Notes: generated from the sequence alone by a model not told the origin. Shown: positions 8,592-18,537, counted from the first letter of the stretch. The stretch is DNA of 64,000 nt from JAGXRK01 sp963804005 (GCA_963804005.1 CAWDOP010000017.1:62001-126000); one strand, 5' to 3'. A program made the numbers and translations.

Positions 8592-9623
8592 ATGAACATT
8601 TCTGTTCAAAACCAGAATAAATGCAGAATTATTGTAGATGCAATGGGGGGCGACTTCGCCCCTCAGAATGCTGTCGAAGGTGCTGTTCTCGCCTCGGATG
8701 AAAATAAAAATATTAATCTTTATCTTGTTGGACAGAAAGAAAAAATCATTCAGGTTTTGAATGAAAAAAAACTTCAGTTTGATGAAAGCAAAATAATCCA
8801 CACTTCTCAGGTAATTGAGATGGGCGATGCAGCGGCAGCTTCTCTAAAATCAAAACCTGATTCATCAATTGTTGTTGGCTGTCAATATGTAAAAGATAAA
8901 AAAGCTGATGCTTTTGTTAGTGCTGGTAATACAGGTGCCATGATGACAGCATCAACTTTAATTATGGGAAGAATTCCCGGAGTCGGAAGACCTACAATAG
9001 GTGCTGAGTTTCCAAGTACAAGAGGTATTTGTTATCTTTATGATGTTGGAGCAGGTAAAGATTCAAAACCTCAGCATTTGTTTGAGTACGCTGTGATGGG
9101 AGTGATTTACGCAAAAGCAATGGGCAGAATTAAAAACCCCTCTGTTGGGCTTTTAAGTATGGGAGAAGAAGAAAGCAAAGGGAATGAAGTTACATTAGCA
9201 GCATATAAATTGTTAAAAGATTCTGATTTAAACTTTATCGGTAATGTTGAGGGAAGAGATATTCTCAACGGTCCTGCTGATGTTGTAATCTGTGATGGCT
9301 TTGTCGGAAATATTATTCTTAAATTCGGTGAGTCTGTTCCAAAATTATTAAAACATCTTTTACAGGAAACTGCTAAAAAAAGTTTTATTGATAAATTAAA
9401 AATTGGATTGTCTAAAGGTGTTCTGAAAAAATCATTAAGAAATATGGATTACCAGGAACACGGCGGAGTTCCATTGCTTGGAGTAAATGGAATCAGTATA
9501 GTTGGACACGGGTCAAGTACATCGAAAGCAATTAAAAATATGGTACTTAAAGCTTCTCAGATGTACGATCATCAGTTAGTAAATAAGATTGAGAATTCAC
9601 TAAAGAGAAATCAAAATAATTAA
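8592..9623 (+). CDS. plsX: Phosphate acyltransferase PlsX
   Basis: PlsX makes acyl-phosphate from acyl-ACP, the donor for glycerol-3-phosphate acylation by PlsY. The 343-aa length is typical. It has the N-terminal VDAMGGDFAPQ motif, FVSAGNTGAMM, and the C-terminal GVPLLGVNGISIVGHGSS signature. It is cytosolic to membrane-peripheral. It lies 19 bases after rpmF and 18 bases before fabH in the same operon. Confidence 0.96.
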   Translation: MNISVQNQNKCRIIVDAMGGDFAPQNAVEGAVLASDENKNINLYLVGQKEKIIQVLNEKKLQFDESKIIHTSQVIEMGDAAAASLKSKPDSSIVVGCQYVKDKKADAFVSAGNTGAMMTASTLIMGRIPGVGRPTIGAEFPSTRGICYLYDVGAGKDSKPQHLFEYAVMGVIYAKAMGRIKNPSVGLLSMGEEESKGNEVTLAAYKLLKDSDLNFIGNVEGRDILNGPADVVICDGFVGNIILKFGESVPKLLKHLLQETAKKSFIDKLKIGLSKGVLKKSLRNMDYQEHGGVPLLGVNGISIVGHGSSTSKAIKNMVLKASQMYDHQLVNKIENSLKRNQNN

Positions 9624-9641
9624 TTATTAAAAGGTAGTGTT

Positions 9642-10637
9642 TTGAGTATAAAATATAACGCAATGATTGCCGGTGTGGGTATGTATGTTCCTGATAAAAT
9701 TATGGACAATGCATATTTCGAAAAAATTGTTGATACTAATGATGAATGGATTGTTACAAGAACAGGTATTAAAGAAAGAAGATTACTGGAAAACGGTGCG
9801 ACTAGTGACTTGGCGTATAAAGCTGCCGAGGATCTTTTCAAAAATCATAATATCAATCGTGATGAAATTGATGTAATTATAGTTGCTACTGTTACTCCCG
9901 ATATGTTGTTTCCTCCCACTGCATGTATTGTTCAGGAAAAACTTGGATGTAAAAATGCTTGGGGTTTTGATCTTTCTGCTGCCTGTTCAGGGTTTTTATT
10001 TGCGCTTCAAACCGGTGCCTCTTTGGTTGAGTCTGGTGCATATAAAAAAGTTTTGGTTATTGGTGCTGATAAAATGAGTTCTATAACAGATTACACAGAC
10101 AGAAATAACTGTATTCTTTTCGGCGATGCAGGTTCGGCTGTACTGCTTGAACCTACTGAAGATAAATCCCTTGGGATACAGGATTCTATATTAAGAATAG
10201 ATGGAAGCGGTAGAGATGCGATTTATATGTTAGGTGGAGGAAGTTTGAATCCTCCGACTCATGAAACTGTAGATAAAAAAATGCATTATATTTATCAAAA
10301 TGGAAAAGCTGTTTTTAAAGTTGCCGTAAAAGGCATGGCAGATGTATCTTATGAAATAATGGAAAAGAACAATCTTAAATCAGAAGATGTTGCTTATCTG
10401 GTTCCTCATCAGGCAAACTTAAGAATTATTGATGCTACTGCAGAACGAATGGGATTACCCAAGGATAAAGTAATGATTAATATTCATAAATACGGTAATA
10501 CAACCGCTGCAACAATTCCGTCATGCTTAACTGAGTATTATCGTGATGGCAAAATTAAGAAGGGCGATAAGTTAGTTCTTGCAGCTTTTGGTGCTGGTTA
10601 TACATGGGGTTCTACTTATTTAGTGTGGTCATTATAA
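9642..10637 (+). CDS. fabH: 3-oxoacyl-ACP synthase III
   Basis: FabH starts fatty-acid synthesis by condensing acetyl-CoA (or a branched primer) with malonyl-ACP. The catalytic Cys is in DLSAACSGF (about residue 112), His in VPHQANLRI and Asn in HKYGNTTAATIPS. The 331-aa length is normal. I accept the TTG start at 9642 because AAAGGTAG lies at good distance upstream; an ATG at 9663 would remove the first residues of the first strand. Confidence 0.96.
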   Translation: MSIKYNAMIAGVGMYVPDKIMDNAYFEKIVDTNDEWIVTRTGIKERRLLENGATSDLAYKAAEDLFKNHNINRDEIDVIIVATVTPDMLFPPTACIVQEKLGCKNAWGFDLSAACSGFLFALQTGASLVESGAYKKVLVIGADKMSSITDYTDRNNCILFGDAGSAVLLEPTEDKSLGIQDSILRIDGSGRDAIYMLGGGSLNPPTHETVDKKMHYIYQNGKAVFKVAVKGMADVSYEIMEKNNLKSEDVAYLVPHQANLRIIDATAERMGLPKDKVMINIHKYGNTTAATIPSCLTEYYRDGKIKKGDKLVLAAFGAGYTWGSTYLVWSL

Positions 10638-10654
10638 TTTTTCAATTTTGATTT

Positions 10655-11569
10655 ATGATTAGAAGAGCATTTTTATTTCCCGGACAGGGATCTCAATACG
10701 TTGGAATGGCTAAAGATCTTTTTGATAATTCTGTTGAAGCCAAAGAAATGATTAAAACTGCTGATGAAGCTTTGGGAGTTAATCTTTCTTATATTATGTT
10801 TAACGGTCCAGAAGATCAACTTAAACAAACTGAATTTACTCAACCGGCTATTTTTCTTCATAGCGTTGTTCTTGCGAGCATTATTAGAACTTTAGATTTT
10901 GAAGCTGTTGCAGGTCATTCACTTGGAGAGTATTCTGCTCTTGTTGCCACTAAAGCTATTCAGTTTTATGATGCTATGAAACTTGTCAGGGATAGAGGAG
11001 TTGCTATGCAGAAAGCCGGTCAGGAAAATCCTGGAACTCTTGCTGCAATAGTTGGATTAAGTCCTGAAGCCGTTGAAGAATTTTGTCTTGAAGCTTCCTC
11101 AGTTGGAATTGTTCAGTGTGCTAATTTTAATTCGCCCGGTCAGATTGTTATATCTGGTTCAGTTGAAGGTGTAAGAAAAGCTATGGAACTGTGCAAATCT
11201 GGTGGTGCTAAAATGGTTAAAGAACTTGTTGTGAGTGGTGCCTTTCATTCACCGCTTATGCAGTCAGCTAAAGACAGTTTGTTGGTTGCATTAAATACGA
11301 CAAATATTTATGATTCAAAATTACCAGTATATGCAAACGTAACTGCAAAACCTGTAACCAGAAAAGAAGAAATAAAAGAATTACTTCATCAACAGGTTAC
11401 ATCACCGGTAAGATGGGAAGAAACAATAAACAATATGATCAATGATGGAATTGAAGAATTCTATGAAGTCGGTCCCGGTAAAGTTTTACAGGGACTTGTA
11501 AAAAGAATAAATCCAGATGTCAAATGTTTTGGCATAGATAAATATGAAGAAGTGGAGAAATTTCTCTAA
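10655..11569 (+). CDS. fabD: Malonyl CoA-ACP transacylase
   Basis: FabD moves malonyl from CoA to the acyl carrier protein. The nucleophile Ser is in GHSLGEYSAL (about residue 89) and the catalytic His in GAFHSPLM (about residue 199). The N-terminal FPGQGSQYVGM motif is present. The length is 304 aa. Its stop overlaps the next ATG (TAATG), so the DUF3109 gene is probably translationally coupled. Confidence 0.96.
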   Translation: MIRRAFLFPGQGSQYVGMAKDLFDNSVEAKEMIKTADEALGVNLSYIMFNGPEDQLKQTEFTQPAIFLHSVVLASIIRTLDFEAVAGHSLGEYSALVATKAIQFYDAMKLVRDRGVAMQKAGQENPGTLAAIVGLSPEAVEEFCLEASSVGIVQCANFNSPGQIVISGSVEGVRKAMELCKSGGAKMVKELVVSGAFHSPLMQSAKDSLLVALNTTNIYDSKLPVYANVTAKPVTRKEEIKELLHQQVTSPVRWEETINNMINDGIEEFYEVGPGKVLQGLVKRINPDVKCFGIDKYEEVEKFL

Positions 11570-12171
11570 TGAGTGAACAGAATAATTATACAAAAAAAAT
11601 TAAAGGCTTTTTTATCGATCCCAAAATATTTACATATAAATTTGGATGTCGATGCAATGGTGAGTGCTGTAATTACGGTGTCTTTGCTGATTTAAAGGAA
11701 GCCGAATTTATTCTCGGCATAAAAGATAAAATCATTCCACTTATGGATGAGACACAAGAAAAAGATATTAGCAAATGGTTTGAACCACCCGAAGAAGATG
11801 AAGATTTCGATTCCGGGGTAGCTGTTGGAACTGAAATAATAAATGGTAAATGTACTTTTTTAGATAAAAATGGATTATGTACTCTTCAGAAATTAGCTAT
11901 TATTGAAGACAAGCATCAGTGGGAATACAAACCAACGTATTGCATCTTGTTCCCTCTCACAACTTTTGAAGGAGCAATTACAATTGACGATGAACATATA
12001 GATAGGCTAAACTATTGCAACAAATCAGATGTAAATGATCTTACAATTTTTGAAGCGTGTAGTGATGAATTAAGACACTTTTTGGGTGAAGAAGCTTTTG
12101 CAGAACTTAAAGAATATCGTGAAGAATATTTAACCGAATTACAAATCGGAGTAGAAAAAAATGGCAGCTAA
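11569..12171 (+). CDS. DUF3109 cysteine-cluster protein within the fab operon
   Basis: The 200-aa protein belongs to the DUF3109/YkgJ-like group of cysteine-cluster proteins with no established function. Cysteines occur as GCRCNGECCNYG (residues about 26-37), GKCTFLDKNGLC, PTYCILFPL, LNYCNKS and FEACSDEL, enough to bind zinc or an iron-sulfur cluster. It has no signal peptide or membrane segment. Its ATG overlaps the fabD stop, and its own end overlaps the fabG start by 11 bases. It is therefore embedded in, and likely co-translated with, the fatty-acid genes. A role in fatty-acid synthesis is inference from position only. Confidence 0.85.
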   Translation: MSEQNNYTKKIKGFFIDPKIFTYKFGCRCNGECCNYGVFADLKEAEFILGIKDKIIPLMDETQEKDISKWFEPPEEDEDFDSGVAVGTEIINGKCTFLDKNGLCTLQKLAIIEDKHQWEYKPTYCILFPLTTFEGAITIDDEHIDRLNYCNKSDVNDLTIFEACSDELRHFLGEEAFAELKEYREEYLTELQIGVEKNGS

Positions 12172-12934
12172 TAATCAATTACATAACAAAAGAGCAATTG
12201 TAACCGGCGGAACAAGAGGTATCGGCAGGGCAATAGTAAAAGAGCTGGCAAGGAGAAGCTGCAGCGGAGTTTTATTTTCAGATATTGCTTTTCTAAATGA
12301 TGATTCTGAGGAGTGTGCCGCGGAAATCAAAAAAGAAATTGATATTCCGGAAACAAATATTTATGCTTTTAAAGCCGATGCTACATCTCTTGAGCAAGCA
12401 GAAGCCACTGTAAAAGCCGCTATCGAAAAACTTGGCGGAGTTGATATTCTTATTAACAATGCAGGCATAACACGCGATAATCTGCTTCTAAGAATGACTG
12501 AAAAAGATTTTGATGATGTGATTAGTACAAATCTGAAAAGTGTTTTCAATTATACAAAAGCCGTAATCAAACCTATGATTGCTCAAAGATATGGTAGGAT
12601 TGTTAATATATCATCAGTAGTTGGAGTAATTGGTAATCCGGGGCAATCCAATTATTCAGCTTCGAAAGCTGGAGTACTAGGTTTTACAAAATCTATGGCT
12701 AGAGAACTAGGATCAAGAGGAATTACAGTTAATGCGGTTGCTCCCGGTTACATTCAAACTGAGATGACCAATAAACTGAATGATGAGCAAAGAGCTCGTT
12801 TAGTCCAAAATATTCCTCTCGGAAGAATGGGAACACCGGAAGATATTGCAAAAGTTGTGGCGTTTTTATGTAGTCCAGATGCTGATTATATTACAGGTCA
12901 GGTTATTGCCGTTGACGGCGGAATGACCATGTAG
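12161..12934 (+). CDS. fabG: 3-oxoacyl-ACP reductase
   Basis: FabG reduces 3-oxoacyl-ACP with NADPH in the elongation cycle. This 257-aa short-chain dehydrogenase shows GGTRGIGRA, NNAGITRDN, the catalytic Ser and YSASKAG, and the C-terminal VIAVDGGMTM. A slightly long loop, SCSGVLFSDIAFLNDDSEE, follows the second strand. It starts inside the end of the DUF3109 gene. Confidence 0.95.
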   Translation: MAANNQLHNKRAIVTGGTRGIGRAIVKELARRSCSGVLFSDIAFLNDDSEECAAEIKKEIDIPETNIYAFKADATSLEQAEATVKAAIEKLGGVDILINNAGITRDNLLLRMTEKDFDDVISTNLKSVFNYTKAVIKPMIAQRYGRIVNISSVVGVIGNPGQSNYSASKAGVLGFTKSMARELGSRGITVNAVAPGYIQTEMTNKLNDEQRARLVQNIPLGRMGTPEDIAKVVAFLCSPDADYITGQVIAVDGGMTM

Positions 12935-12935
12935 A

Positions 12936-12968
12936 TTTGTTTCTTAGAATTCAATTTTGTTAAATTTA
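12936..12968 (+). promoter_or_regulatory. Possible internal promoter before acpP
   Basis: TTTG at 12936-12939 and TAAATTTA at 12961-12968 are 21 bases apart. The -7 box matches TAnnTTTG at seven of eight positions. It lies in the 92-base gap between fabG and acpP and would let the abundant carrier protein be made separately from the upstream genes. Confidence 0.35.
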
Positions 12969-13026
12969 GCATAAGCAATTAAAAATTCACTAATAATCAT
13001 TAAAAAACAAACATTAGGAGACGAAA

Positions 13027-13260
13027 ATGGATGTTGAAGCTAAAGTAAAAGAGATCATCATCGATAAACTAGGTGTTGAAGATTCTCAAATTACACCAGA
13101 AGCTTCTTTCACGAACGATTTAGGTGCCGATTCTTTAGATATAGTCGAATTGGTAATGGGATTTGAAAGTGCTTTCCAGATTTCAATCCCCGATGAAGAT
13201 GCTGAAAAGATTGGTACCGTGGGCGATGCTACTAAATACTTAAAGGAAAAATTAGGATAA
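13027..13260 (+). CDS. acpP: Acyl carrier protein
   Basis: The 77-aa acidic protein carries growing acyl chains on a 4'-phosphopantetheine arm. The attachment Ser is in GADSLDIVEL (DSLD motif, about residue 37). An AGGAGA at good distance precedes the ATG. It sits between fabG and fabF as in most bacteria and is followed by a hairpin that may act as attenuator. Confidence 0.98.
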   Translation: MDVEAKVKEIIIDKLGVEDSQITPEASFTNDLGADSLDIVELVMGFESAFQISIPDEDAEKIGTVGDATKYLKEKLG

Positions 13261-13268
13261 TTGAATCA

Positions 13269-13306
13269 GGGTGTCTATAATTTTCTTTTTTAGGCACCCG
13301 TTTTCA
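13269..13306 (+). terminator. Hairpin after acpP, partial terminator
   Basis: GGGTGTC (13269-13275) can pair with GGCACCC (13293-13299), seven pairs with one G-T, around a T-rich loop, followed by GTTTTC. It probably reduces read-through from acpP into fabF. Confidence 0.45.
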
Positions 13307-13352
13307 ATTTATCATTTCCAAATTTTCTTTCCAACAAACTTCCGGAGTTTTT

Positions 13353-14600
13353 ATGAATAAGAGAAGAGTGGTTGTTACCGGTTTAGGTGCAATTACTCCA
13401 ATCGCTATTGGAGCTGAGGAATACTGGCATGCTCTATTAGATGGTAAAAACGGTGTTGATCTTATAACAAAATTTGATACAACTCGTTTTGATACTAAGT
13501 TCGCAGCGGAAGTTAAAGGTTTCAATCCGGAAGATTATCTTGATAAAAAAGCCATAAAACGTTTAGATCCTTTCTCTCAGTTTGCTCTTGCATCCACTGA
13601 AATAGCTATCAAAGATTCAGGTATTAATCTTGACAAAATCAATAAAGAAAAAGCAGGAGTTATTTTTGGCAGTGGAATTGGTGGGATGGAGGCTCTTCAA
13701 AATGAACATTGGAAATATTTTCAGGACAAAAATCCTAAAGTTATAAGTCCTTTCTTTATTACTATGATGATTGCAGACCTTGCAGCAGGTCAAATTTCAA
13801 TTCGTTTTGGATTAAAAGGTCCGAATTATGCAACCACTTCAGCTTGTGCTACATCTTCTCATTCCATCTCAGACGCCTTTATGCACATCCAAAGGGGAAG
13901 TGCGGACTTAATTGTCTGTGGTGGGTCAGAAGCCTCAATTGCTGAAATTTCAATAGGTGGATTTAATGCGATGCGTGCAATCTCTACATGGAATGACAGG
14001 TTTAAAGAAGCTTCTCGTCCTTTTGATCTCGATCGTAATGGATTTGTGATGGGCGAAGGTGCAGGTACCTTGATTCTTGAAAGTCTTGAACACTCACTTG
14101 ACAGAGGAGCTAAAATTTATGCCGAATTAGCCGGCATAGGCTTAACTGGAGATGCTTTTCATATTACCGCTCCGGCTCCGAATGGTGAAGGCGCTTACAG
14201 GGCAATGAAAATTGCAATTGAAGATGCTGGAATGGATATAAAGGATATTGATTACATTAATGCTCATGGAACTTCAACTCCTCATAATGATGTAAATGAA
14301 ACCAAAGCAATTAAAGCTTTATTTGGTGAACACGCGTATAAGCTTGTAGTAAGCTCTACAAAATCTATGACAGGTCATCTTTTAGGTGCAGCCGGGGGTA
14401 TCGAGGCAATTGCTACTATTTATTCGGTTTTTAATGATATTATTCCACCAACAATAAATTTAACTAAACCAGATCCGGAATGTGATCTGAACTATAGTCC
14501 TCTTAAACCGACAAAAAAAAGGATTAATGCAGCAATAAGCAATACCTTCGGCTTTGGAGGGCATAATGCTTCGTTGCTGTTCAAAAAATTTGAGGAATAG
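13353..14600 (+). CDS. fabF: 3-oxoacyl-ACP synthase II
   Basis: FabF performs the chain-elongating condensation of acyl-ACP with malonyl-ACP. Its catalytic triad is visible: Cys in TTSACATSSHSI (about residue 164), His in NAHGTSTPHND and His in STKSMTGHLLGAAGG. The length of 415 aa is typical. A GGAG precedes the ATG. It lies 92 bases after acpP and only 2 bases before rnc. Confidence 0.97.
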   Translation: MNKRRVVVTGLGAITPIAIGAEEYWHALLDGKNGVDLITKFDTTRFDTKFAAEVKGFNPEDYLDKKAIKRLDPFSQFALASTEIAIKDSGINLDKINKEKAGVIFGSGIGGMEALQNEHWKYFQDKNPKVISPFFITMMIADLAAGQISIRFGLKGPNYATTSACATSSHSISDAFMHIQRGSADLIVCGGSEASIAEISIGGFNAMRAISTWNDRFKEASRPFDLDRNGFVMGEGAGTLILESLEHSLDRGAKIYAELAGIGLTGDAFHITAPAPNGEGAYRAMKIAIEDAGMDIKDIDYINAHGTSTPHNDVNETKAIKALFGEHAYKLVVSSTKSMTGHLLGAAGGIEAIATIYSVFNDIIPPTINLTKPDPECDLNYSPLKPTKKRINAAISNTFGFGGHNASLLFKKFEE

Positions 14601-14602
14601 TT

Positions 14603-15373
14603 TTGTTAAATCTTCTTAGCTGGCTCTATAAAAAACTCAAACAGCGTGAAAAGCAGCGCCACTCAATACTGATCTCTAAATTCTTATCAGAATCAAAATT
14701 ATCCGAACTTGAAGAAATTTTAGGTTTTCAGATCAAAAATAAGTCATACTATATTCGGGCACTTATGCATCGTTCATTTCTTGAGCACTTAGATGCTGAT
14801 GATGATTCCAATGAAAGATTAGAGTTTTTAGGCGATTCAGTTTTAAGTCTGGTAGTTGCTGATTTTCTTTTTGAAAATTTTCCCGATGAAGACGAAGGTT
14901 TTTTAACGAAAGTTAGGGCAAAACTTGTGAACAGAATTGCTCTTTCTGAATCTGCCGAATCAATAGGGTTACAGAAATTTATTTTAGTCAGCCAAAATCT
15001 TTCAAGTAAATTTACAGCAGCTTCAAAAACAGTTTTATCAGATGCCCTTGAAGCTTTAATTGGTGCTATTTACCTGGATCACGGACTTCAAACCTGTAAA
15101 GAATTTGTTGAACGTATTCTTATCGAACCGAATATTAGAGAGGGGGAATATTTAATTGATGAAAATTATAAAAGTCAGCTTCTTGAATATGCACAGGCAA
15201 ATAAATTTGATGTACCATCTTATTTTGTTATCAATGAAGAAGGTCTTCAGCATGAAAGAGTTTTTACTATAAAAGTTACTGTAGGGGATAAAATTTCCGG
15301 TGTTGGAAAAGGTAGAAATAAAAAATCGGCAGAACAAAACGCTGCAAAAGCCGCATTATCGAAAATTCTGTAA
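14603..15373 (+). CDS. rnc: Ribonuclease III
   Basis: RNase III cleaves double-stranded RNA in rRNA processing and mRNA turnover. The catalytic signature NERLEFLGDSVL lies near residue 74, with the second acidic cluster DALEALIGAIYLD further on. A double-stranded RNA-binding domain occupies residues about 185-256 and ends GRNKKSAEQNAAKAALSKI. I accept a TTG start at 14603 with GAGG just upstream. The first 25 residues are lysine/arginine-rich and longer than usual. The fabF-rnc order is common in bacteria. Confidence 0.94.
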   Translation: MLNLLSWLYKKLKQREKQRHSILISKFLSESKLSELEEILGFQIKNKSYYIRALMHRSFLEHLDADDDSNERLEFLGDSVLSLVVADFLFENFPDEDEGFLTKVRAKLVNRIALSESAESIGLQKFILVSQNLSSKFTAASKTVLSDALEALIGAIYLDHGLQTCKEFVERILIEPNIREGEYLIDENYKSQLLEYAQANKFDVPSYFVINEEGLQHERVFTIKVTVGDKISGVGKGRNKKSAEQNAAKAALSKIL

Positions 15374-15522
15374 AATAACAAATTTGATTAATAATATTAA
15401 TTATTCTCTTTCTTTCTCATATTTTGAATCAGTTATTACAATAATTTGTTTTATTTTAGCCTATCATTTTTTTGCAATTTATTTCGATTTTATTTGAAAA
15501 ATTAACCAGTAAAGGCCCTTCA

Positions 15523-18417
15523 ATGTTATCCTTAGATCACTACGATAAATTTGTTAATAGACATATCGGTCCATCCGAAGCAGACATTAAGGAAATGATA
15601 AAAGCGTGTGGCGTGGAATCGGTTAATGAGCTGATCAATCAAACAATTCCAGATCAAATAAGATTAAGTACAGACATAGAGCTAGACCCGGCACAGAGCG
15701 AAACTGATTTCTTGAAATCAATTAAAAACCTCGCTTCCAAAAACAAAGTATTCAAATCATACATTGGAATGGGATATTATCCTACCATTCTTCCTCCTGT
15801 TATACAACGAAATATTCTTGAAAATCCAGGCTGGTACACTCAATACACTCCATATCAGGCAGAAATAGCTCAGGGGAGATTAGAAGCATTGTTAAATTTC
15901 CAGACGATGGTAACTGATTTAACAGGAATGAACATTGCCAATGCTTCTTTATTGGATGAAGGAACCGCTGCTGCAGAAGCGATGGTGATGTTTTTTAACT
16001 TAAGGAAAAGAGATAAGCAAAACTCTAAGAAGTTTTTTGTTTCAGAAGATGTTTTCCCTCAGACAATTGATGTTCTAAAATCCAGAGCCAAAGGATTTCA
16101 AATAGAACTTATTATTGGCGACCATAAATCTCATCAGTTTGATAATGAATACTTTGGCTTGATTGTACAATATCCTTCTAACACCGGAGAAATAAATGAT
16201 TACAGAGATTTCTTTAAATCAGCTAATGAAAAAGGAATATTCAAATTAGTAGCTGCTGATTTGCTAAGTCTTGCCTTGCTAACTCCTCCGGGAGAATTTG
16301 GTGCAGATGTTGTTGTCGGATCAACACAAAGGTTCGGTATTCCAATGGGTTACGGTGGTCCACACGCTGCATACTTTGCAACAAAAGATGAATATAAAAG
16401 AAATATTCCGGGTAGGATTATAGGCGTTTCTGTTGATGCACAAGGAAATCAGGCACTGAGAATGGCTTTGCAAACAAGAGAGCAGCACATCAGACGTGAA
16501 AAAGCTACAAGTAATATTTGTACAGCTCAGGTTTTACTTGCTGTAATTGCCGGAATGTATGCTGCTTATAACGGACCTGAAGGCATAAGAAAAATTGCTG
16601 AACAAATCCACGGCTTAACAAAACTTCTTGACACTGCTCTTAAAAATTTAGGATATAAACAGAAAAATACCTTCTACTTCGATACTCTGTTCATAGAATC
16701 GAATGAAGATTTGAAAAATAAAATAAAAGTAGAAGCGTTAAAAAAAGAAATTAACCTAAGATATTTTAATGACAATAATATTGGAATATCGTTAAGTGAA
16801 ACAACCACGATGTCAGATGTTTTAGAGTTGATTGACATTTTTGCTTCCGTAATTAATAAAAAATATAATGAAAATGATCTGAGGGAAACCTCATCAAAAT
16901 TAAAAGTAGATTTTCCTGAACATTTTCTGCGTACATCTTCATATTTAGAACATCCAGTATTTAATACCTACCACTCGGAAACTGAAATACTCCGGTATAT
17001 GAAATATCTTGAGAACAAAGATTTATCTTTGGTTCATTCAATGATACCACTTGGCTCCTGTACAATGAAACTTAATGCAACAGCAGAAATGATGGCTATT
17101 ACAATTCCGGAGTTCGCTGAACTTAATCCTTTTGCACCTTTTAATCAGGCAGAAGGATATCAACAATTATTCAAAGAACTAGAAAATGATCTTGCAAAGT
17201 TGACAGGATTTTCAGCGGTATCTCTACAGCCAAATTCAGGTGCTCAGGGAGAATTTGCAGGTTTATCTGTTATTCGGGCTTATCACGAAAGCAGAGGCGA
17301 AGGACACAGAGACGTTGTCGTTATTCCCTCTTCAGCACACGGTACGAATCCTGCAAGTGCTGTTATGGCTGGCATGAAGGTAGTAGTAGTTAACTGTGAC
17401 AAACATGGGAATATTGATATTGAAGATCTAAATAAAAAAGTTGATGAAAATAAAAATAATCTTTCTTCGCTAATGGTTACCTATCCTTCTACTCACGGAG
17501 TTTTTGAAGAAAGCATTGTTGAAATATGTAAGCTTATTCATGCCAACGGTGGACAGGTTTATATGGATGGTGCAAATCTTAATGCACAAGTTGGATTAAC
17601 AACTCCCGGTTTGATTGGTGCAGACGTTTGTCATCTAAATCTTCATAAAACATTCAGTATTCCTCATGGCGGCGGCGGACCGGGAATGGGTCCAATAGTA
17701 ATTGCAGAACATTTAGTTCCATTCCTGCCGGGACATAGTATAATTGAAATAAACAAAAAGAATTCTATCCCCGCAGTTTCATCAGCTCCTTGGGGCAGTG
17801 CATTAGTTTTAATTATTTCTTATGCATACATTAAAATGATGGGAGCAGAGGGTTTAAAGGAAGCTACACAAATTGCTATTCTTAATGCCAATTATCTGAA
17901 ATCAAAACTTGAACAGTATTTCAAAGTACTTTATGCCGGAACGAAGGGAAGAGTTGCACACGAACTCATTTTTGATATGAGAGAATTTAAAACATCGGCT
18001 CATATTGAAGTTGAAGATATTGCAAAACGACTAATTGACTATGGATTTCATGCACCAACGGTATCATTTCCGGTTGCTGGTACTTTAATGGTAGAACCTA
18101 CGGAAAGTGAATCGAAACTTGAACTGGATCGGTTTTGTGAAGCATTGATTTCGATAAGAAGTGAGATAAAAGAAATTGAACAGGGAATTGCAGATCAAAC
18201 AAACAATGTTCTAAAAAATGCACCGCATACAATTCAAATGATATGTTCGGATAAATGGAATTTTCCTTACAGCAGGGAAAAAGCTGCTTATCCTTTACCG
18301 TGGATAAGGAAAAATAAATTCTGGGCTTCAGTTGCCAGAATTGATAACGCCTATGGAGATAGAAACCTTGTATGCAGCTGTTTGCCTGTTTCCGAATATT
18401 CGGAAAAACAAATTTAA
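15523..18417 (+). CDS. gcvP: Glycine dehydrogenase (decarboxylating), P-protein
   Basis: This PLP enzyme decarboxylates glycine and passes the aminomethyl group to the lipoyl H-protein of the glycine cleavage system. It is the single-chain form (964 aa), with both halves joined. The PLP-binding Lys is about residue 709 in LNLHKTFSIPHGGGGPG. The start RHIGPSE is conserved. I chose the ATG at 15523, which has AAAGG upstream, over one 17 codons earlier. The gene has its own terminator, and gcvT and gcvH are not nearby. I saw no glycine riboswitch in the 149-base leader. Confidence 0.96.
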   Translation: MLSLDHYDKFVNRHIGPSEADIKEMIKACGVESVNELINQTIPDQIRLSTDIELDPAQSETDFLKSIKNLASKNKVFKSYIGMGYYPTILPPVIQRNILENPGWYTQYTPYQAEIAQGRLEALLNFQTMVTDLTGMNIANASLLDEGTAAAEAMVMFFNLRKRDKQNSKKFFVSEDVFPQTIDVLKSRAKGFQIELIIGDHKSHQFDNEYFGLIVQYPSNTGEINDYRDFFKSANEKGIFKLVAADLLSLALLTPPGEFGADVVVGSTQRFGIPMGYGGPHAAYFATKDEYKRNIPGRIIGVSVDAQGNQALRMALQTREQHIRREKATSNICTAQVLLAVIAGMYAAYNGPEGIRKIAEQIHGLTKLLDTALKNLGYKQKNTFYFDTLFIESNEDLKNKIKVEALKKEINLRYFNDNNIGISLSETTTMSDVLELIDIFASVINKKYNENDLRETSSKLKVDFPEHFLRTSSYLEHPVFNTYHSETEILRYMKYLENKDLSLVHSMIPLGSCTMKLNATAEMMAITIPEFAELNPFAPFNQAEGYQQLFKELENDLAKLTGFSAVSLQPNSGAQGEFAGLSVIRAYHESRGEGHRDVVVIPSSAHGTNPASAVMAGMKVVVVNCDKHGNIDIEDLNKKVDENKNNLSSLMVTYPSTHGVFEESIVEICKLIHANGGQVYMDGANLNAQVGLTTPGLIGADVCHLNLHKTFSIPHGGGGPGMGPIVIAEHLVPFLPGHSIIEINKKNSIPAVSSAPWGSALVLIISYAYIKMMGAEGLKEATQIAILNANYLKSKLEQYFKVLYAGTKGRVAHELIFDMREFKTSAHIEVEDIAKRLIDYGFHAPTVSFPVAGTLMVEPTESESKLELDRFCEALISIRSEIKEIEQGIADQTNNVLKNAPHTIQMICSDKWNFPYSREKAAYPLPWIRKNKFWASVARIDNAYGDRNLVCSCLPVSEYSEKQI

Positions 18418-18452
18418 TTCTTAATTAAAATAATAAATAATTATCATTTTTA

Positions 18453-18485
18453 GCCGCTTAGTTATTGAGCGGCTTATTATTTTCG
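18453..18485 (+). terminator. Terminator of gcvP
   Basis: GCCGCT (18453-18458) pairs with AGCGGC (18468-18473) around a nine-base loop and is followed by a T-rich tail. It lies 36 bases after the gcvP stop. Confidence 0.75.
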
Positions 18486-18537
18486 TTTTCATTATTCTTA
18501 CAAAAGAATAATACTTTTATATTGTATTTTTTATTAA

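Noticed and set aside
15374..15522. Possible glycine riboswitch before gcvP
   Set aside because: The leader is AT-rich and shows no paired aptamer-like stems or conserved GGAGA-type core.
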